NCBI GenBank assembly: GCA_047967505.1
Contig: CM106539.1
From: Dipteris shenzhenensis
Taxonomy: Eukaryota; Polypodiophyta; Polypodiopsida; Gleicheniales
DNA length: 64,000 nt
Direction: 5' to 3' (one strand)
Below the pieces are notes generated by a model, which ran no database searches, had not been told where the DNA came from, and saw nothing but the letters and a program-made list of their open reading frames with translations. The translations under genes and the position numbers were made by a program. Shown one piece after another: positions 57,156 to 64,000 of the stretch. The first letter of the stretch is position 1, and every line of letters starts with the position of its first letter.

Positions 57156-59868
57156 ATGTCTTCATCTTCAACAAGTAGCTCCAGTGAGGATGAATCCCTC
57201 CATATCCACCATCGCGAAATGTGGTTGGAGCAAAAAATCAAATGTATGTGTGATCAATGTCGAGGAAACATGTATCGTGCACGCATGATTACACTCAATC
57301 ACATCTCAAAGTATGGACAATGGGATGCGACCATAAACATGGTAAGTGTTAAAGAGTTAAGGTTGATTGAGATACCTATGGGTGTTCATATGTTTGAGTT
57401 ATGATCCCGTTTTAATTTGATACAAGATGTAGTGCCACACCCCCATATGTTGCCCTATGCTCGCCATGAGGAGGTGAAGCATCGGCGATATGAGGTGGGA
57501 TCTTTAGGAGGGACCGTTACGGATGCATGGAGTGATGGTGATAGTAGCCCTCTGCCATTACCTCATGAAGCCGTGGAGGAGGAGGTGTTTGATGATATGG
57601 TGCAGGATTTATATGTCCATCAATTTGAAGGGACGGATGATAGCATGGAGCAAGATGATCTTTTCACCGCAGCATCGACTCCACTATTTGAGGGGTGCAC
57701 ATTCTCTGTTCTACGTGCCTCCCTTGAGCTACTAAACTTGCAAACCATCTATGGATGGAGCAATGCAAGTTTGAATGCATTACTCAAGTAAGCTTTAAAG
57801 TCTATTTTGCAAACATGGTGAATTATGCTAGTGGGTCAATTACTCGAATGCTTTTCCTCATTTATGGTCTTCACGTGTAGGCTATTGTGTAAAATGCTTC
57901 CAAGGGAGAATAAATTACCATCCTCAAGAGATATGGCAAGGCAACATGTGACCTCTCTTGGAGGATTAGATTACAAGCGCATCCATGCATGCGTCAACGA
58001 TTGCATTTTGTTTCGTGGACTACATAAGGATGCAAGAGAGTGCCCTACTTGTGGAGAGGCAAGATATAGAGCAGATCTCAAAACTTTGGACGTGCCTCGT
58101 AAGGTTCTATGACATTTTTCCATAATCCCTCGCATCCAACATATGTTCAAGTGCAAATCCATTGCAGAGCTCATGTCATGGCATTCCTCCCATCGATCAA
58201 CTGATGGCAAGTGGAGAACTCCCAATGACTCTCCTGCGTAGAAGCATATTAAAGACACATGGCCAAGCTTCAAGGAAGAACCTAGGAGCTTGAGACTTGG
58301 ATTGGGTATGGACGGTGTGAACCCATTTGGTCTCAAAAGCACCTCTTACAGTGTATGGCCAGTGATATTGGTGAATTATAATCTTCCACCCTCGATGGCT
58401 ATTAAGAAAGGACATGTTATGCTGTCCCTTCTAATTCCAGGGAAACATAAAGTCAAAAATCCTGATGTTTATTTGGAGCCTTTGATTGACGAGCTAGAGA
58501 TACTTTGGAGAGGTATCGAGGTGCATGATGTGAGCAGGCCTCCCTTGTCATGAGACTTTAACTACAAAGTAGTCTTGATGTGGACGATGCATGACTTCCC
58601 AAGCTATGGTGAGTGTTTAGGTAAGCATTGCACTTTTAATTATGAGTAGGCAACTGATGTGGCACCACCTTCAACTCTTAATTGCATCTATTGTTCAGGT
58701 CTCACTACATCGGGCTACCATGCATGTCCTGTTTGTGGTTCTTCGATAGTTGCCTCATGGGCAGACGCATTGAATAAGGTCATCTATGAGAATCACCATC
58801 GATTTATCCCACCTGATCATCCTAGATATGTTGCCCCTTGGAATGAAGTCCTCCACAATCACTCACTGCGGGAGATTGGATGAGAATTTGGGACGGTTCC
58901 ATGACTCTTCCACCACTTGGCATGAGCCGGTAAGGGTTTGTAACTATTGTGTGCTATATTGGCTAGAAATAAAGATTGCCCACTAACACCAGCTTTTGTT
59001 TAAATACTCCATCTTTATTGTTTACCATATTGGTCCCACCTCAAGATCAATCACCTGCTTGATCCCATGCATATCTTCAAGAATGTGGCATCTACCATTT
59101 GGGAGCATTTGAATGGGACACGAGATTCCGTAGGCATAAAGGAGGATCTACGTACCACAAGGAGGATGCATGAAGCTTGGCCACAAAAGAGACCAAATGG
59201 GCATGTTGTTTTACCTCGTGCACTGTGGAGGTTATGAAAGGTAGAGATGGCGACGGTGAAGCACGCTATTACTACAATTCGTACTCCCACTGGATGCATG
59301 AGGTGTTTGAAGGGAGCCTTTACAAAGAGCAAGAAAAGAGGTGTAGAGCAATTATATGGCTTGAAATCTCATGATTGTCACAAGATGCTCCAAGTAAGTA
59401 TTTTATGTGCATAATATCTTTTGCCTTTCAAATTTGTGAGTGAATAATTATAAGCAACTAATCAACCACCTCCTCGTGGGTTCAGTTCATACTACGTACT
59501 AGCATTTCTCGTAGTGCATCGAAGGACATGAAAGATTATATTTACAAGATGGGTGAGCTTGTGAGGTACTTTACATGATACAAAATATGATGTGTATCAA
59601 TGCTCCATGCAAGGTGTTCATATTGCTAATATGGTGTACTTTTTCATTTCTAGGTATGTGAGCTCAAAGGAAATAGATCCCACCATGCTTGAGAATGCTC
59701 GAGTTATGGTGTGACATACCCTCAGTATCTAAGAGCACTTCTAAAGGATATTCATGTGGATTGGCTACTTAATGAAATAGAGAAAGTAGAGAAAGACGAG
59801 GGGATGCATATCACAATGGAAGAATGGGAGTATGCTAGGGGATGCATGAGCAAGGTCGGTATATAGAA
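57156..59868 (+). pseudogene. CACTA transposase with Transposase_21 catalytic domain
   Basis: ATG at 57156 after a TTTGTAG acceptor. Exon 1 (to 57341) has WLEQKIKCMCDQCRGNMYRA, the transposase-associated N-terminus. Exon 2 (about 57430-57788) is acidic and ends LELLNLQTIYGWSNAS. From about 57883 comes the long Transposase_21 region: HACVNDCILFRG, CPTCGEARY, RIQHMFKCKSIAEL, then LGMDGVNPFG (first catalytic Asp), NLPPSMAIKKGHVMLSL, EPLIDELEILWRGIEV (second Asp), HACPVCGSS, and LDPMHIFKNV (third Asp). A remnant of the DUF4218 tail lies at 59700-59868. Six or more stops interrupt it, each explicable by CAG to TAG, CGA to TGA or TGG to TAG. DUF4216 is missing. The element would cut and move CACTA DNA if intact. 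Confidence 0.83.
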
Positions 59869-59936
59869 TGTTATGCATAAGTTAGGAGCTATCAAATTAT
59901 ACTAAAAGAACATCAAAAAAAAAATATTGTTTGAAC

Positions 59937-60931
59937 TTACTTACCACTACAGCATCGTTGGCTTCTATCCCTTCCTCATTTTCAATGTTGATGGAACCAG
60001 GTGCTATGTGATGGTCCATTTGGGAGGTGGACGCTTTCTCCTGACCTATGTTGGAGGTGGAAGCTTTTGCATGAGAGGGTTGTGCATGATATATGAAGAT
60101 GTTTGCATCCCTCATTGAAACCAGCATCCTCAAGAGAAACTCTTCCATTGTCTCATCTTCGGAACCTAAAACCCTAGGATCTTTGACTTGTGTCAACATC
60201 AAACCAAGATAGGACTCCAAGTGCCTCATCCTCTCATAGTCCAAAAAGAACCTCTATGTCATGGAGGAATACTTACTCTTCTCCATCAATGATAAGGGGG
60301 GACAAGGACCATAAGTCTGATTCTAGGTTAGTAGTCTTCGACGCAGATTCCTTCTCTACTGGGGGCTCTTGAAGTAGGCTCAATGCTTGAGTTGCTTCCA
60401 TCTCCTCTCTTGCATGGTCAAGAATGTCTTCCATGTACATGTTAGAGTCTATTCTAGGGATGATGAAATCAGAAGTTCTACTAGAGGGGGTGCTAGACGA
60501 TGAGGCTTCTTCTCTAAATTTCCTTCTTGGAGAAGAAAGATGAATGTCATCTCCCATGAAAGGAATTTAGTGCCTATATTTCCCATGATCCTTGCTTCTA
60601 GGATGTCTTTTACTTCTACCATCCTAAACCCTTCCTCTATAAGATTATCACAAAAGTGGGCCAAGTGCTTTACAAACTTGGATTCCTCTAGGAGCAGATA
60701 CTTGATGGAATCTATGGGAACCCTTCTCTTTGAAGAGTGGTCAAGTGTATAAGAAAAATTTGTGAAATTCTCTTCCATGTAGAGGATGATATTTGAGAAG
60801 TTATCCTTGCCTCACATATATGTGCCTAGGACATTTAAAGTCCTATCAAACACTAAAAATGGATCTTCCTCATGACCTGCAAATGCAGTTCATGAGATGA
60901 AATCATGGAATGCAGCTCTAGTTGAATCCAT
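59937..60931 (-). pseudogene. Unidentified multi-exon gene remnant
   Basis: A TATATAAAG box at 61033-61043 is followed by ATG at 60931 (MDSTRAAFHDFIS, then TGA). The frame goes on with a second TGA, then is open: FTNFSYTLDHSSKRRVPIDS, FCDNLIEEGFRMVEVKDILE. Frameshifts near 60555 and 60280 move it on to DIHLSSPRRKFREEASSSST and EDETMEEFLLRMLVSMRDAN. It ends at a GTAAGT donor near 59944. Next to it is the CACTA transposase, so the 3' exons are missing. I do not recognise the family. Confidence 0.45.
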
Positions 60932-61032
60932 GGTAAATAGCGACTGATAGAGTGATTAACTTTTGAGGGTGGGAGTTTCTATGGCTCTCTAAATGTGAAA
61001 GTGAGAATGTGATGTAAATAGCACTCTTGCCC

Positions 61033-61043
61033 CTTTATATATA
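61033..61043 (-). promoter_or_regulatory. TATA box of the 60931 gene remnant
   Basis: TATATATAAAG on the minus strand about 100 bp upstream of the ATG at 60931. Confidence 0.5.
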
Positions 61044-61158
61044 TCAAAATCCTAAAAATTAAAACTAATCATAAAATCTCCAAATTTTTTGAAAAACATT
61101 TACCATGAACTAAAAGGAGAAAACATCAAAAGAAATAACATTTCAATTTAATTGTCCA

Positions 61159-61680
61159 TCATCTTTTGAAATAATAACTAGGATTTGACAAAAAATTAAA
61201 TGATGCAAGTCTAATCAAACACATTGTTAGCAATTTCAAAGTTGCTGGAGGAATGAAATTGGCACTATGCATGCACTTCTCCACACGGAGGCTGATCTTA
61301 CCAACATTTAAGGTAAAGTAGAAGGACTCTAACATGCCGTTCTCCATGACCAATAGGTGTTCTCGCACATCCCTTAGAGTCCATTGTGATGTGACATTCA
61401 CATTCTTGATATCTCCCTCTTCAACATCAATAGACAAACTTACCCCCGTATTGTCTCTATCATTAGAGTCTAGGGGAAGCCACTGACCATTTGTTTTCTT
61501 CAAGTGCCTGTACTAAAAAGCTAAATACAACATTTGGCATGACAAATCATATCTAATAACCACATTGTCCTTACATGTGTGACATTGAAACACATCACCC
61601 TTTTGGTCACCTGACCTAGTTCCCAATTCATCCCAAGTAAATCTTGAAGAGCATTTTCATCTACACGCTTGCCGAACCAC
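61159..61680 (-). pseudogene. Unidentified coding remnant cut by A2
   Basis: Two minus-strand frames read like protein: NALQDLLGMNWELGQVTKRV (61521-61680) and SLSIDVEEGDIKNVNVTSQW, TLRDVREHLLVMENGMLESF, YFTLNVGKISLRVEKC (61159-61503). Stops and a small frameshift separate them. I do not recognise the family. The A2 terminus at 61682 interrupts it, so it may be the insertion target. Confidence 0.4.
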
Positions 61681-61699
61681 ATACAACAAGACAAAGCAC

Positions 61700-62000
61700 C
61701 CACAAACCTGCACACAGACGCGTTTACTGAACTAAAAAAAAACTTACGGGTGCATCTATTTGCACGTATAGAGACCCGCATCTAACAGCGCATCTATATA
61801 GCAGACAGATGTGTGTACAAACGCGCATCTAGATGCATAAATAGACGCTTTGCTAAAAAAATTAAAAGACAGACAGACGCATCGTTAAATGCGTGTATAG
61901 ACGCATTTATAAATAGTCTTATAGATGCATTTATAGATGCGCAAATAGACGCTTCTCGAACAGATAAACACATATATAGATGCATTTATAGACGCACTTC
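61700..62000. repeat. Subterminal repeats of A2
   Basis: About 15 decayed copies of the A motif (ATAGACGC, AGATGCATTTATAGATGCGC). Many CpGs have become TpG or CpA compared with A1. Confidence 0.85.
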
Positions 62001-62317
62001 ATAATATTTTTTTTTAAATTTACAGAATGATGTGTATGTTATGTATGCTATATAGTTACAAGAATCCCATTTCCACATTGTGTAATTTAATTCTTATAGC
62101 CAACCGTATTTTAATTACAATTCCAAATAAAACATTACAACTCCAAAACGCAATAAAATTGAAAGCGCAAAAAGTGCTTGTATGTACATAAAGCACAAAG
62201 CTAAGCCATGTCATGTGGCTTCAAGTACAAAAAATAAGAGGAGTGTATATACAAGAGGCACGAAGCCAAGCCAGTGGCTTTAAGTACAAAAAAGAGTAGC
62301 TAGTACTACTTCTACAA

Positions 62318-63775
62318 CTAATCTATGTTCTCCACGTCCTCGCTCCCTTCCACGTTCCCTTCTGCGCTCCCTTCTGTGCTCCCTTCTCTGCCTCCTTCCT
62401 CGTCTTCTTCCTCGTCTTCTTGTGCACAGACTTGTAAACAAGGGACAACATATATCAATGTATGAAAAATCAAATCTTTACTTATAATATATTTAATTAC
62501 TTTCAAATACCTCGGGGGCTGCTCCAATAGCCTGGATATGCTGCTCCTCAGTAATCAACCCGTCATGATAGAAGTGCTTCCACGTATCTCCTCTGTGATG
62601 GTGGCGGTGGTAGGCTATCTCGACAGGAGTAGGGTGTTTGCCCACGATATCAAGCTACAAGATGACACAATTTGCGGAGGGGTTAGTACAAAGAAACAAC
62701 CTCCTAATAAACTACATAAGCAATATAATTTGAGATCGATACTTACAAATTGGGCCTCCCATGATTCAACACCCCCTGCTCCAAAATGCACGCTTCCATA
62801 TTGCTCCATTTGGATCCTTCATCCCTCCACATGCTGCAAACTAGGGTCCTCCCTCACTGACTTCATTGCTTTCTTCCACTCATGCTTGTGAGCGGTGTGG
62901 GGCGAGCCCCTTGGTGGTTGACCTCCCTCAAGCCTGGCAAGCTCTGCTAGTGTCTGTTTCTTAAGCGAAGATCTTTTATTGCCAAGTATCGTAACAATCT
63001 TTGACTTGGCCCATTTATCTATGAACTGACGATTGGGGGGTTAGGATACCTAGAGCGAACAGCAGCGAGGGTCTCATCAGCCAACCTCTTTGGCTGGTCT
63101 TTGTAGTAGATAAAGCAATCTCTATAATTGTTAGCAATTATAGAGTTCATGAAGGCCATGATGTCCTTCCCTCGTGCATCCATCAAGATGCCTCCTGTCT
63201 GAGTGATGTCATAAAAGATCGTACCATCACCTGGAGGCACATCTAAATCATCTGAATCATCATCGTCCCCACCACCACCCCTCCCAAAGCACTGTGCCAT
63301 GCATCCCCCACCGCTCTCCCTACTACTACGCCTACTACTGTGTCGTGTCGAGCTAGTACACTGGCCACTCGTAGTTGGAGATTGCACGGAACTACATGGA
63401 CCACTCGTAGCTAGAGAACCGGAGTCTCGACTGCATAGGAGTATGCCGATAGCTCTGCAAGACAGAAGGACCTTCTGACGGCATGGGGGAAGGGGCATAA
63501 GACAACATGGGGGAAGGGGCATAAGACGGCATGGGAGAGGGGCCTCGGTTGTGTTGCCGGCTGGGCTATGCTGACTCTGCTGGGGTAATCTCAGCTGGTG
63601 TGGGGTGGTTTGGAGTCTATAGTGCTGACTCCTAGGGGGTGTTGAGTACCTGTCATATACCCGTATAACTCCGTAGGACTAGGAGGGTGCCCTAAAAGGT
63701 CATATAAGTCCCTAAAAATAGACTCCCGGATATCAATGAACCCGAAGAGCTTCCTGGCCACATGATGAACTGGAA
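62318..63775 (-). pseudogene. CACTA ORF2 of A2
   Basis: Homologous to 2330-3759. The N-terminal exon reads HHVARKLFGFIDIRESIFRD and LYDLLGHPPSPTELYGYMTG, showing where the A1 frame, now full of stops, originally began. The Pro/Ser-rich and core regions follow (63522-63019: DDSDDLDVPPGDGTIFYDIT, MDARGKDIMAFMNSIIANNY, VRSRYPNPP), then WKKAMKSVREDPSLQ and, in the last exon, an acidic tail ending at 62318. A frameshift near 63520 and another near 63040 break it. Confidence 0.75.
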
Positions 63776-63839
63776 AAAAGAAAAAAAGTTGATTACTGAT
63801 GAGTTGAGAAGAAAGGGGAAGGGAAGAAAAGATTACTAT

Positions 63840-64000
63840 CGGAGTGCGTCTATAGATGCGTCTGAGAAGTACATCTATTTTTGCGTATAACAGTGCATCT
63901 ATAGATGCGGCTGTCTGTGTCTACAAACAGGCTAGACGCACATCTAGGCATGCCTGTAGATGCGGTTTTAGACGTGCTCTGAGACACGCCTATAAATGCG
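63840..64000. promoter_or_regulatory. Central palindromic repeats of A2
   Basis: Repeats such as GCGTCTATAGATGCGTCTGA upstream of ORF2, matching the A1 central cluster at 2109-2262. That both A1 and A2 have them in the same place argues they are a normal part of the element. Confidence 0.65.

Larger units (their letters stand above)
61682..64000 (-). mobile_element. CACTA family A element A2, partial (runs off the window)
   Basis: The end begins TACAACAAGACAAAGCACCCA, the A1 right TIR with its first C changed to T. Then follow subterminal repeats, ORF2 on the minus strand and the central repeats at 63845-64000. The transposase half lies beyond the window. Base changes in the repeats are mostly CG to TG or CA, so A2 is older or more methylated than A1. 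Confidence 0.85.

Overview
The window reads as repeat-dominated nuclear DNA of a land plant. The coding signal is intron-split and typical of plant transposons: CACTA/En-Spm transposases with Transposase_21, DUF4218 and DUF4216 regions, Ty1/copia and Ty3/gypsy polyproteins. The one apparently intact host gene encodes a secreted cyanovirin-N homologue (CVNH), a lectin family known from ferns and fungi. With the Penelope-like remnant and the very high mobile-DNA load, a fern is my best guess; this is inference, not proof.

Layout. 1-13612: one copy of a segmental duplication (1-354 and 4379-10440), split by a complete CACTA-type element A1 (355-4378, 3-bp target duplication AAA). The duplicated block carries a transposase fragment, an LTR-less copia gag-pol segment on the minus strand, and the 5' half of CACTA family B; element B1 ends at 13612. 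13740-20608: a rearranged second family B element (B2) with long pyrimidine-rich arrays. 20609-25360: hAT-like BED-finger remnant, an 8-bp-TSD MITE, a degenerate RING-H2 gene and an unidentified gene remnant. 25361-32510: a 7-kb inverted repeat with LTR-like arms and a family C CACTA end in its spacer. 32511-38200: decayed Ty3/gypsy-type sequence, 1.1-kb direct repeats and an array of about 19 CGATCG-centred motifs. 38200-43560: AT-rich DNA ending in a Penelope-like fragment. 43562-45409: 3' half of a family C CACTA. 46007-46590: the CVNH gene. 47280-48550: a higher-order AT-rich tandem repeat. 49059-49364: 3' end of a monoacylglycerol-lipase/caffeoylshikimate-esterase-like gene. 49359-55779: second copy of the segmental duplication, with an empty A1 site at 49710-49712. 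56614-64000: chimeric CACTA with a decayed but recognisable transposase, two unidentified gene remnants and half of a second family A element (A2).

How it fits together. CACTA families A and B share an architecture: transposase (ending in DUF4216 plus an acidic tail) on one strand, a second ORF (ORF2) on the other, head-to-head, separated by a cluster of the same palindromic motif that fills the subterminal regions. Each family has its own palindrome and terminal inverted repeat. All transposase and ORF2 copies carry stops or frameshifts, mostly C-to-T or G-to-A changes, so the elements look methylated, decayed and, for A1, moved by proteins supplied elsewhere. Percent identities and exact joints were judged by eye.
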